Assembly: GCF_932526225.1 (NCBI RefSeq)
Contig: NC_064034.1
Location: 18,970,927-19,034,926, forward strand
Direction of reading: 5' to 3'
Source: Nematostella vectensis
Taxonomy: Eukaryota; Cnidaria; Anthozoa; Actiniaria; Edwardsiidae
Length of the DNA: 64,000 nucleotides
Each line of letters begins with the position of its first letter. Positions within the stretch are counted from its first letter, which is position 1. Below are positions 1 through 10,999 of this stretch, in pieces. The position numbers and the translations under genes are program-made. The notes beneath the pieces are model-generated. The model saw only the letters and a program-made list of their open reading frames with translations, was not told where the DNA came from and made no database searches.

Positions 1-785
1 CCATTATTACCGGGCGCAATAACAGCAAAACATGTAAAATAACTGTGATTAATGATCGATTCTAAGCCCCCTCTAGCTAATGTGCGCTGCGTGGCCATGT
101 TTAGTGTTGTTAAAATACCCGAAGAGTAGGGGCGTCGCAAGGGAAAACTGAACGAATAACGTGGGAAAAATGTTAATTATCTGCAAATAAGTATAAGCGT
201 AGGAACAGTTTTATTTGAAGTCCAAATATCACTAAAACACTAATATATAATGTGCTTTAACTATTTGCTGCGTTGGGTCGCTAGTTTGGATAATTCGATT
301 CGCATCCACGACGTGACAAGACGTTTTATATAGAATGAATGAAAAGAAGTGTAAAGTCTATTTTGTTCACCAGAAGAACTAGAAATTCCTTAGTTGAGTG
401 TCCTTGATCCAATCGATTTTTAAAATAAATATCTCTTTCAATGCACACATTTGTCAGCATCACTAAGTATATAACTTTGGTGTTATTTCGAGATTTAATC
501 TTATAGTTTGCCTCCAATTATTATACAATGAAAATAATAACAATGGTAAGGCTGACTATAGGTTAGCATTTTCCCCCAACGTTTCTATTCTCGGCGAACT
601 AATAGGCTACTTAATTCAGTCGCGTGTGTCTATATAGAAATGCTTAACTCAGTCGCGTGTGTGTATCTATAGAAATACTTAGTACCACATAACAATTTCA
701 TACTTAGAAGCACATTAGTCACAAGCAAAAAAAAAGGCCAAGTTCATATTGTAAGGTTGTGTTAGCTTACATTTGCTTGATTTTC
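1..785. other. Gene-free left edge
   Basis: AT-rich sequence with only short ORFs that resemble nothing. There is a tandem near-repeat around 610-680, where the phrase cagtcgcgtgtgt recurs. The missing last exons of CPT2 were looked for here on the minus strand and not found. Confidence 0.6.
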
Positions 786-929
786 CATCACACTAATGAG
801 CAAATTTATTTTTAAACGATTATCCGACAAGAACTCCTTCTAAACAGTTCTTTCAAAACTTGTGTTTTGTTCGATATCAAAAGCACTTAGAATGTAGCTT
901 GGAGACGAGGTAAAATATTAATGCCATTG

Positions 930-1590
930 AAGTGGTGGAAAGCGCAATTAGCAGCCACCTAACGTGGAATGCCCACGTTTGCGAGGTCACCAAAAAGTGT
1001 CTTTTTTTTACTCCAATTTAAGCGCGCGCACGTCTCTAAGAGCGATCTAAAAGCCTTTTATTCTAGCTGCATTAAATCAGTAGGCGACCACGCTATTCCC
1101 GTTTTTTACGCATCATTGCCGGCTTACCTGGTTAACGATCTCAAGCGCGTTCAAACGTGCCATGTCTATTATATATCCATATGTGGGTTACGATGACTGG
1201 AGGCGAGTATAATCCGCCTAACAGATCACTACCAAAGGCTCTGTAAGTCCCTGTTCGATACCATTTCTAATGACACAGGGCATCGCCTACACCACCTGTT
1301 ACCAACTAAATTTGAAAGCACGTCTGCGCTTAGGAAAGCTCCGACTTACAATGTACTTTTCAAGACAAATAGGGCAAAAATAACCTTTTTTAATGCACAA
1401 TTCCAACGTGTCAATAGTTTTAAAACCTAGATAGTTTAACTTATTTTTACTTTAGAACCTTTCATATTCAATATATTTATTATCTTAGTTTTATCATAGT
1501 TTTTATCATAGTTATATCTTGTAAACATAATTCAGCCAACTATGGCTGCGACGTTCACATTAATAAAGCTATCTATCTATCTATCTACGT
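930..1590 (+). mobile_element. CR1/Rex-like non-LTR retrotransposon 3' remnant (copy A)
   Basis: The plus-strand translation across several frames gives the typical C-terminal end of a LINE reverse transcriptase polyprotein: a stretch around LTWNAHV, then QFKRAHVSKSDLKAFYSSCI (from 1012), then LPAYLVNDLKRVQ. After this come more degenerate coding sequence and a short 3' UTR, ending in AATAAAG and a (TATC)n tail at 1569-1587. A microsatellite tail in place of poly-A is usual for this LINE group. The coding part is truncated and frameshifted, so it is dead. It lies just downstream of the UGM gene and was duplicated together with it. Confidence 0.8.
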
Positions 1591-1774
1591 CAATTTGAAG
1601 ACAATTTATTTCATTTCGGGTAATGCTTATTACCTTTGCCTCATAAACAGTAAGGCCCCACTACGGAAACTTTTGTTGATACGAGTATTACTACATTTTC
1701 AACAACGCCCCACAATTGCATCGTCAGAATAATTATCAACTTTTCGCTAACATGGAGGTGATCCATATATATCT

Positions 1775-4029
1775 CTAAGAAAAAATTTCTAGCCAAAATC
1801 GCTCTAAATAATGACCTTCCTCTGGATTTGGATGTTGCTCAACAAAACCTATTAATTTCAAGTAGAATTCTTTCGGTCTTTTATGGATTGTTGCTCTAGA
1901 AACAGCGAAAAAAGCCCCGGGACTCCAGTCCACATAACCTGGAGTTGTTCTATTGAATATGGCTCTGTAAAACTCGTCTATCTTTAAAACTCCCTTGCGC
2001 ATTTTGCCACTGTGTAACTCCTCTTTCCATTTATCAAGGTGCTTAATACCTCCCCAGTCGCTAAAACGGTACGCAGTTCTCGCGGAGAATCCTTTTCTTG
2101 ATGCCTCATCAAAGTGCTGCGTTAGATTCGGATAGCTAAGATGTTCATGCCCTGCCCGCGATCCTTGAAGAAATAATGTCACGTCTGCAAGTTCGTCGTA
2201 ATAGCGTATAATGTGGTACAAGTAAGTATGTGTTTCTCTTCCAACGTTCCGGACTTTCTGCCATTGCTTGAACCTGAAATCTGGCACTAATTGCTTTCCT
2301 TTGTGGTAGATGTGACAGTTATTGGCGTACTCCAGCAGCCACGTGAGATCCTCATTGTAATGCGCGACGACGATTTCAAAATCTTGGGTATATCGATCTA
2401 CCTGAAGTATTCCTAATGATCGATTTGATCCTTTCATAGAGTTTACGAGATTAGGGTAAGGGTAGGTCTCTTCCGGGATTCCTCGGATAAGAAAGTCTAC
2501 CAGCTCGACTCCCTGCATCAACGAGTGATCTTGATTCCCCACTTCATACTTCCAACCCCCAAATCTCCCCCGCGAGAAATCCCGTGTGAATGAAGCCACT
2601 CTTGCAACTCGCGTAAGATGCGGTCTCTCCGAAGGGAGGGGACAGGGTAGCCGTGATCTAGTCTGTGATGCCAGACGGAGAGCAACTGACCCTCATTGAC
2701 GAACCCATATTCCACTAGGGCAGATACAGTGAAGTTGATGATATGCTCTTCAGTCCAAAAATCTTTGTCTTTTGGGCTCTTAGGCTCTGCTGCCTCACAC
2801 ATTAGAGACCAATGCTTCTTTGGATCAGGAACGTGATGGTCTGAATACTTGGAAAAAACGGTAACACGGTAAAACGGGGAGTCTGAATCAGGAAAGTAAA
2901 TCCAAGATTTGTCTGCTAGATAATCTTTCGGCTTTCCCTTCAAACCAACTCCGATAACATGGGTGCGTGAGTACACGAGGTCTCGCGCTGACTCCTTCTC
3001 TTTGATAAACTTTTTCGTCTGATCCATATTGACGAGAAGATCTAACGGTGCAGTGGAGATAAGAACGCCGTATTTCAACGCATAGCTCATATTCTGATTG
3101 ACACTCACTTCAAGGGTCTTGTTTTCGATGTCTAATCCAGTAACCTTGTGATTAAAGTGAAACCAAGCTCCAGGGAGAAGATTTGCTACCGCTTGCCAAA
3201 TACCCCCAGTGCCGTTGTATTTCGGAAATCGGAAATATTTATTCGGACCCCACTCTGAGTCCTTCAAAGAACCTCTAAAATTTTCTTTGATCTTTTCTAT
3301 GCTTGGAACAGCTACCCTTTCACCAACCCAGACAGCATTCATTTCTCCGGTATCAACTGTCCAGACCTTTTTGTTATACTTTCTCATGAAAAAATCCGCT
3401 AACTCGGAACCAAAGTTTTTTAACAACCATTCGTCGAAGGTATGGGGTTTATCTGTGACTGGATGCTGAATTAGGTACTGCAGGTCTTTCATGATTCGCG
3501 ATTTCTCAGGCTCGTCCAGCAACAAAACATTTTCTTGGACTGGGTACGGAATGAATTTTCGACTGCCGCTTGAACCCCTCATAAAAGCAAATGCCGCCCT
3601 CTTGTGCTGATTCCAGCTTTTGACCGCTGTATCCAAGACGTTGTCAAAATACTTGTAGTGCGAAAACACAACATGGCCTCCCATATCCCATAAGAAACCG
3701 TTTTCATCTCGCTGAGACACGGCCAACCCTCCTGGTTTCCCCTGAGCTTCAAGTATAACAACTTGGGTGCTGTTCCTCAGGATTCCAAGCTCGTGAAGTC
3801 TGTAAGCGGCTCCCAGTCCAGTTGGTCCGGATCCTATGATAACTATACGCTTTAATGGAAGAGAAAAGGAAGCACGATGACCAAAGGGCGGATCGACGTG
3901 TGAGATGGTGTCATTTGGCCTTAAGATCCCTCGGCTTTTAATGCGACTATTGGCGATTAATATTGCAGCCAGTGTTGAAACAAGACTGGCAGCTGCGCCA
4001 TATTTCATAAGGGCTTTGAACCTATACAT
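1775..4029 (-). pseudogene. UGM: UDP-galactopyranose mutase-DUF3431 fusion, copy A (frameshifted)
   Basis: Intronless minus-strand gene of about 750 codons. Codons 1-60 hold a short basic start and one hydrophobic segment (about 8-26), suggesting a signal anchor. A Rossmann FAD motif IIGSGPTGLGAA follows near residue 65. Then come the eukaryotic UGM signatures WDMGGHVVFSHYKYFD, FDEWLLKNFGSELADFFMRK, KVWTVDTGEMNAVWVGERVA and HHRLDHGYPVPSLRRDR. UGM converts UDP-galactopyranose to UDP-galactofuranose with reduced flavin. After about residue 550, FEIVVAHYNEDLTWLLEY begins a DUF3431 domain that runs to the end. The frame breaks near codon 483: the A-run at 2577-2579 has three A where copy B has four, so the UGM tail and DUF3431 sit in another frame (1775-2599). 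Copy A also reads KYGVLIST where copy B reads KYDVLIST. It is a pseudogene unless the single-base gap is a sequencing error. Confidence 0.85.
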
Positions 4030-4346
4030 TGCTGTTAGCGGGCAGCCTATTCATTTTGTCCTGACATTGTATAGGGGCACTAGACATGCGAGTATGTTCT
4101 TATGTGCTAAGCGAATACGCTTTTATTACCATGAGTACCAGACCCTCCAGACTTCTCTCGTCCAGTGACGCTCAGCCAAAATGCCGCTACGGCATTCGAA
4201 GTCTGCGGGCTCTGGTACCCAGGGTATGTTTTTACTAGCTAACTTATTTAATTAACGTACTTGCACTACCCCGATACCTGGAACCAAGGAACCTTATTGA
4301 CTATCGACCGTTATCCTACCTTATCGACCGTTTTAATAAATTTATT

Positions 4347-4706
4347 AAGGGGGGATTACAGTCACATTGCGACCAAAAATTGAGCATTTTTAAAATAAAT
4401 ATTTGAAACCTTTAAAATAAAAGAATAAAGGCATGTTATACATCAATGGAATCATGCAGGCTTTGGCTTTTATTATATACTAATGTCATTAATATATAAC
4501 TAATTTTGAGTTAATTATTAATGGAGTACTTGAAGTACCACAAAATGGCACCCCTCACTGCCCATTTTTCTAGCGGCTTTGGTTTATTAAATATTCTCAA
4601 ATCAAAGATTATTTTGAAAAACAAAATGGTAGATTTATACAATGAATGATTTAGATTTCAATTTTTATGATCCAGAATTTAATAACAGCTCAATAAAAAA
4701 ATTTTT
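4347..4706. other. Spacer between the two duplicated blocks
   Basis: AT-rich spacer of 360 bp found only once. It has no ORF, splice signal or element end that I can recognise. Confidence 0.6.
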
Positions 4707-4850
4707 CATCACACTAATGAGCAAATTTATTTTTAAACGATTATCCGACAAGAACTCCTTCTAAACAGTTCTTTCAAAACTTGTGTTTTGTTCGATATCA
4801 AAAGCACTTAGAATGTAGCTTGGAGACGAGGTAAAATATTAATGCCATTG

Positions 4851-5511
4851 AAGTGGTGGAAAGCGCAATTAGCAGCCACCTAACGTGGAATGCCCACGTT
4901 TGCGAGGTCACCAAAAAGTGTCTTTTTTTTACTCCAATTTAAGCGCGCGCACGTCTCTAAGAGCGATCTAAGAGCCTTTTATTCTAGCTACATTAGATCA
5001 GTAGGCGACCACGCTATTCCCGTTTTTTACGCATCATTGCCGGCTTACCTGGTTAACGATCTCAAGCGCGTTCAAACGTGCCATGTCTATTATATATCCA
5101 TATGTGGGTTACGATGACTGGAGGCGAGTATAATCCGCCTAACAGATCACTACCAAAGGCTCTGTAAGTCCCTGTTCGATACCATTTCTAATGACACAGG
5201 GCATCGCCTACACCACCTGTTACCAACTAAATTTGAAAGCACGTCTGCGCTTAGGAAAGCTCGGACTTACAATGTACTTTTCAAGACAAATAGGGCAAAA
5301 ATAACCTTTTTTAATGCACAATTCCAACGTGTCAATAGTTTTAAAACCTAGATAGTTTAACTTATTTTTACTTTAGAACCTTTCATATTCAATATATTTA
5401 TTATCTTAGTTTTATCATAGTTTTTATCATAGTTATATCTTGTAAACATAATTCAGCCAACTATGGCTGCGACGTTCACATTAATAAAGCTATCTATCTA
5501 TCTATCTACGT
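4851..5511 (+). mobile_element. CR1/Rex-like LINE 3' remnant (copy B)
   Basis: Same remnant as at 930-1590, with a few substitutions (for example SDLRAFYSSYIRS instead of SDLKAFYSSCIKS) and the same (TATC)n tail at about 5490-5508. It entered by the segmental duplication, not by separate retrotransposition. Confidence 0.8.
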
Positions 5512-5695
5512 CAATTTGAAGACAATTTATTTCATTTCGGGTAATGCTTATTACCTTTGCCTCATAAACAGTAAGGCCCCACTACGGAAACTTTTGTTGA
5601 TACGAGTATTACTACATTTTCAACAACGCCCCACAATTGCATCGTCAGAATAATTATCAACTTTTCGCTAACATGGAGGTGATCCATATATATCT

Positions 5696-7951
5696 CTAAG
5701 AAAAAATTTCTAGCCAAAATCGCTCTAAATAATGACCTTCCTCTGGATTTGGATGTTGCTCAACAAAACCTATTAATTTCAAGTAGAATTCTTTCGGTCT
5801 TTTATGGATTGTTGCTCTAGAAACAGCGAAAAAAGCCCCGGGACTCCAGTCCACATAACCTGGAGTTGTTCTATTGAATATGGCTCTGTAAAACTCGTCT
5901 ATCTTTAAAACTCCCTTGCGCATTTTGCCACTGTGTAACTCCTCTTTCCATTTATCAAGGTGCTTAATACCTCCCCAGTCGCTAAAACGGTACGCAGTTC
6001 TCGCGGAGAATCCTTTTCTTGATGCCTCATCAAAGTGCTGCGTTAGATTCGGATAGCTAAGATGTTCATGCCCTGCCCGCGATCCTTGAAGAAATAATGT
6101 CACGTCTGCAAGTTCGTCGTAATAGCGTATAATGTGGTACAAGTAAGTATGTGTTTCTCTTCCAACGTTCCGGACTTTCTGCCATTGCTTGAACCTGAAA
6201 TCTGGCACTAATTGCTTTCCTTTGTGGTAGATGTGACAGTTATTGGCGTACTCCAGCAGCCACGTGAGATCCTCATTGTAATGCGCGACGACGATTTCAA
6301 AATCTTGGGTATATCGATCTACCTGAAGTATTCCTAATGATCGATTTGATCCTTTCATAGAGTTTACGAGATTAGGGTAAGGGTAGGTCTCTTCCGGGAT
6401 TCCTCGGATAAGAAAGTCTACCAGCTCGACTCCCTGCATCAACGAGTGATCTTGATTCCCCACTTCATACTTCCAACCCCCAAATCTCCCCCGCGAGAAA
6501 ATCCCGTGTGAATGAAGCCACTCTTGCAACTCGCGTAAGATGCGGTCTCTCCGAAGGGAGGGGACAGGGTAGCCGTGATCTAGTCTGTGATGCCAGACGG
6601 AGAGCAACTGACCCTCATTGACGAACCCATATTCCACTAGGGCAGATACAGTGAAGTTGATGATATGCTCTTCAGTCCAAAAATCTTTGTCTTTTGGGCT
6701 CTTAGGCTCTGCTGCCTCACACATTAGAGACCAATGCTTCTTTGGATCAGGAACGTGATGGTCTGAATACTTGGAAAAAACGGTAACACGGTAAAACGGG
6801 GAGTCTGAATCAGGAAAGTAAATCCAAGATTTGTCTGCTAGATAATCTTTCGGCTTTCCCTTCAAACCAACTCCGATAACATGGGTGCGTGAGTACACGA
6901 GGTCTCGCGCTGACTCCTTCTCTTTGATAAACTTTTTCGTCTGATCCATATTGACGAGAAGATCTAACGGTGCAGTGGAGATAAGAACGTCGTATTTCAA
7001 CGCATAGCTCATATTCTGATTGACACTCACTTCAAGGGTCTTGTTTTCGATGTCTAATCCAGTAACCTTGTGATTAAAGTGAAACCAAGCTCCAGGGAGA
7101 AGATTTGCTACGGCTTGCCAAATACCCCCAGTGCCGTTGTATTTCGGAAATCGGAAATATTTATTCGGACCCCACTCTGAGTCCTTCAAAGAACCTCTAA
7201 AATTTTCTTTGATCTTTTCTATGCTTGGAACAGCTACCCTTTCACCAACCCAGACAGCATTCATTTCTCCGGTATCAACTGTCCAGACCTTTTTGTTATA
7301 CTTTCTCATGAAAAAATCCGCTAACTCGGAACCAAAGTTTTTTAACAACCATTCGTCGAAGGTATGGGGTTTATCTGTGACTGGATGCTGAATTAGGTAC
7401 TGCAGGTCTTTCATGATTCGCGATTTCTCAGGCTCGTCCAGCAACAAAACATTTTCTTGGACTGGGTACGGAATGAATTTTCGACTGCCGCTTGAACCCC
7501 TCATAAAAGCAAATGCCGCCCTCTTGTGCTGATTCCAGCTTTTGACCGCTGTATCCAAGACGTTGTCAAAATACTTGTAGTGCGAAAACACAACATGGCC
7601 TCCCATATCCCATAAGAAACCGTTTTCATCTCGCTGAGACACGGCCAACCCTCCTGGTTTACCCTGAGCTTCAAGTATAACAACTTAGGTGCTGTTCCTC
7701 AGGATTCCAAGCTCGTGAAGTCTGTAAGCGGCTCCCAGTCCAGTTGGTCCGGTTCCTATGATAACTATACGCTTTAATGGAAGAGAAAAGGAAGCACGAT
7801 GACCAAAGGGCGGATCGACGTGTGAGATGGTGTCATTTGGCCTTAAGATCCCTCGGCTTTTAATGCGACTATTGGCGATTAATATTGCAGCCAGTGTTGA
7901 AACAAGACTGGCAGCTGCGCCATATTTCATAAGGGCTTTGAACCTATACAT
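5696..7951 (-). pseudogene. UGM: UDP-galactopyranose mutase-DUF3431 fusion, copy B (nonsense codon)
   Basis: Same intronless gene as copy A, 751 codons from the ATG at 7949-7951 to the stop at 5696. The UGM-DUF3431 junction is in frame here: the A-run at 6498-6501 has four A, and GRFGGWKYEVGNQDHSLMQG runs straight on into DUF3431. It is instead interrupted at codon 89, where CAA has become TAA (7685-7687), just after the FAD-binding motif IIGTGPTGLGAAYRLHELG. The remaining open frame of about 650 codons lacks the nucleotide-binding site, so reinitiation would not give an active mutase. The N-terminal hydrophobic segment could place the enzyme in the secretory pathway. Fungal and protozoan UGMs that I know are soluble, so the anchor is unusual. 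The DUF3431 partner has no proven activity; its fusion to a UDP-galactofuranose-making enzyme suggests a linked glycosylation step (inference). Confidence 0.85.
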
Positions 7952-8272
7952 TGCTGTTAGCGGGCAGCCTATTCATTTTGTCCTGACATTGTGTAGGGGC
8001 ACTAGACATGCGAGTATGTTCTTATGTGCTAAGCGAATATGTTTTTATTACCATGAGAATTAGACCCTCCAGACTTCTCTCGTCCAGTGACGCTCAGTCA
8101 AAATGCCGCTACGAGCTCGTCACGACATTCGAAGTCTGCGGGCTCTGGTACCCAGGGTATGTTTTTGCTAGCTAACTTATTTAATTAACGTACTTGCACT
8201 ACCCCGGAACCAAGGAACCTTATTGACTATCGACCGTTATCCTACCTTATCGACCGTTTTAATAAATTTATT

Positions 8273-9090
8273 TACACAAAACAATTGCTTTCAAGGTCTT
8301 TTCTGAAAAAAGAATTATTTCCAGATAAAATAATGGAATTTAAATTTATTATTTTTATGAAGTCGAAAGCTAAAATAATTGTAAGATAATGGATCATCAC
8401 GTCTTGACCTGTCAGACAAAGGGTCCTTTAAAACCTAGAAGAAGTTTTCTGAGAAAAAAGTTATTTCTTTTCTAGATATACAATTATTAGTCATCACAGT
8501 CACAAAGTATCGAACGATTTTTGCTTTTAAAAAATCAAAGCCCACTCTAATTAGACATCTCTCTATATTCTTTTTGGGCGCACATCAAAACAAGGAGAAA
8601 AAACTCGGAACCAGGATACAAAGATCCTTTTGAAAAGCATCTAAGCCAGATAAGTGGTTTCACGGTCGTCGAGAAATTGAACATTATCCTTCCAGCATCC
8701 TCATAAGCATGAATTAAGTATGGAAAGTCTCCCCTGATGAGCAAGCTCAACAGGAATAAAGACGCCAAGAGAAAGAAAAAAAAGGTGGGAGGGAGGGGGC
8801 GACTTAAAAACAAAACGCACTCTTTGCGAACTAACACAGTTCCATAACTTATCACCCCCTTTAAAATTAAAAATACTGATGACCTCAGCGCAATGATCAT
8901 GAATATTCAATAGGTTTTGAATATAAAATCTTTGTCTCGTCTGAGAAAAGCGCGTATCCGATGTATCATTTAAATCAAATCCATATAACATCACTGTCGC
9001 GTCATTAACAATTTGACTGTACCCAAAAATAAAATGACTAATCAAGGTGTTCAGGTCAAGAATTTGGCTGTCAACAGCAGTGTTCTTTAC
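8273..9090. other. Non-coding stretch between UGM copy B and CPT2 exon 7
   Basis: AT-rich. Two overlapping minus-strand ORFs (8547-9045) show no family resemblance. The next expected CPT2 exon, starting with the Trp-Phe after GDGxNR and containing the catalytic His, is not here. The stretch is therefore either intron 7 of CPT2 or sequence beyond a truncated CPT2. Confidence 0.55.
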
Positions 9091-10261
9091 CTGTTCCCGC
9101 CATCCCCATGTAGCATGATTCTGGCCAAGTGCATAGGGTCACTCGGGACCTCATCGTCCAGGCAGATGGTAAAAATGGCGCTGTCAATCAATCTCATCGC
9201 CTCTTGATTGGCAGGAATAGCAGTGATTGCCTGTCTGAGCCGTGCCCATGTCTCTCGCTCGTCTGTAGTCAACAAGCCGATTGGAAACTCAGGGGATTGT
9301 TCAGGGTCATTCAATATTTGTTTCAGGTTCTCGTAGATTGTGGAAGTAGAGACTATATTACCTACAAAACAATACGGAAAATGTGTTACGATACGTTGTT
9401 ATAATATCGGTTTTGTGACCATATAAGAAGCCTGTTTATCAGTGTAAGTTAAAAGTATTTTCATAGTCCATGTAAAGAACATGGCTCTACTCTAGATTGT
9501 GCTGGGCAAGACAGTGGCAAAAGCGAGAATCCTGATGTTAAGCCTCTTTTTTTGTCTCGGTTGTTTAAGAAAATAATTCTTTTTAAGGAGACCATTTTGA
9601 GAAGTTTTAAGATTGTCAAGGAGGGTGGGTTCATATATGTTTCTCTATTCCCTGACAGAGAGTTTCACTTACCATCTGTGGTCAGGGTGTCAAATACAAA
9701 GAACTTTCCCTTGTGCATGATAAGCATATGTCTGGCTCCTTCGTGTGTTGCCAGCTTGTCTTTGCCGGGGTGGGGGATACGGGTGGAGCAGAATAGCCGC
9801 CCATACTGGCTCATGTCGAGGGGGAACGCCTTGACCAGGAAGGCGCCATACCAGGATAGACTGCCTGGCACAAACCTGCAACAAAGTCACAGGTAGTGAA
9901 GGGTCAGAATCCATGTATGGTAAAAATCCCTCCAGTTCGGAGTCCCTGTAGAGTGAAATCCCTTTGAGGTAGAATCCCTGTAGCCCAGAATCCCTGTAGG
10001 GTCAAATCACTGTAGATCGGTTTTGGAGAATATTGTTGAGCAAATGGGTTTGCAAAAAGAATCAAGAAGCAGAGTAACTATTTCAAAGATGGTCAAAGAG
10101 CACGTGAATTACGTGTAAATTACGTGGAATTACAGGGGCATTACTGATTTTCTTTCTATTTTTCGTTTTTATACGTAAATTGATTAATGAGAAGAGAGAA
10201 ATGAGAAGAGCGATATTTCGAGGAGAAGGGCAGGGCAGGGCGTGGCTGGGCGTGTCGGGGA

Positions 10262-10806
10262 GGGACGGGAAGGGAAGGGAAGGGAAGGGAAGGGAAGGGA
10301 AGGGAAGGGAAGGGAAGGGAAGGGAAGGGAAGGGAAGGGAAGGGAAGGGAAGGGAAGGGAAGGGAAGGGAAGGGAAGGGAAGGGAAGGGAAGGGAAGGGA
10401 AGGGAAGGGAAGGGAAGGGAAGGGAAGGGAAGGGAAGGGAAGGGAAGGGAAGGGAAGGGAAGGGAAGGGAAGGGAAGGGAAGGGAAGGGAAGGGAAGGGA
10501 AGGGAAGGGAAGGGGAGGGGAGGGGAGGGGAGGGGAGGGGAGGGGAGGGGAGGGGAGGGGAGGGGAGGGGAGGGGAGGGGAGGGGAGGGAAGGGAAGGGA
10601 AGGGAAGGGAAGGGAAGGGAAGGGAAGGGAAGGGAAGGGAAGGGAAGGGAAGGGAAGGGAAGGGAAGGGAAGGGAAGGGAAGGGAAGGGAAGGGAAGGGA
10701 AGGGAAGGGAAGGGAAGGGAAGGGAAGGGAAGGGAAGGGAAGGGAAGGGAAGGGAAGGGAAGGGAAGGGAAGGGAAGGGAAGGGAAGGGAAGGGAAGGGA
10801 AGGGAA
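10262..10806 (+). repeat. Pure purine (GGGAA)n tract with central (GGGGA)n block
   Basis: About 545 bp of uninterrupted G and A on the plus strand. (GGGAA) pentamers flank a block of about 76 bp of (GGGGA) at roughly 10512-10587. The arms are of similar length (about 250 and 219 bp). It lies in CPT2 intron 5, so the CPT2 pre-mRNA carries the CCCTT strand. The long open frames here are artefacts of the repeat. Confidence 0.97.
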
Positions 10807-10999
10807 AGTTCCATTTCAGGTAGTTGGATACGTGAACACCTCTGTGCTTCGTTCAGTTGACATTAGTCCAGCGACACTTGTCTGGCTAGGTCATCTGCGG
10901 ACTGCTGGATGTTGCTTGGCTGGTTCTTTTGGACTACTTCTGAGGTGGTTGTCGTCAACCTACTTCCAGGTGTCAACATCTGCAACTGCCAGGTCGTTG

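Larger units (their letters stand above)
786..4346. repeat. Tandem direct duplication, copy A (3.56 kb)
   Basis: From catcacactaatgagc at 786 to the shared end tttatt at 4346, this block is nearly identical to 4707-8272 at an offset of 3,921-3,922 bp. It carries a LINE 3' remnant and a UGM-DUF3431 gene. Differences are a handful of substitutions, an 8-bp difference near 4273, a short insertion in copy B near 8114, and the two gene-breaking lesions described under the genes. The low divergence points to a recent duplication or to two haplotypes placed side by side by the assembler. Confidence 0.93.
4707..8272. repeat. Tandem direct duplication, copy B (3.57 kb)
   Basis: Second unit of the duplication described at 786-4346, in the same order and orientation: LINE tail, then UGM-DUF3431 gene and its upstream flank. 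Sequence similarity to copy A stops at tttatt (8272). Confidence 0.93.

Noticed and set aside
5696..7951. Bacterial contamination as the source of the intronless UGM genes
   Set aside because: The UGM is of the eukaryotic type, base composition matches the surroundings, and an animal LINE tail lies within the same duplicated unit.
8547..9045. Two overlapping minus-strand ORFs as further CPT2 exons
   Set aside because: They lack the expected Trp-Phe-Asp-Lys start and HSWGDG-like motif, and have no proper acceptor in phase 2.
10262..10806. Interstitial telomere
   Set aside because: Animal telomere repeats are TTAGGG; this tract is GGGAA/GGGGA without T.
10180..10860. Gly-Arg-Glu-Lys and Ser-Leu-Pro-Phe repeat ORFs
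   Set aside because: Direct translation of the GGGAA/GGGGA simple repeat.
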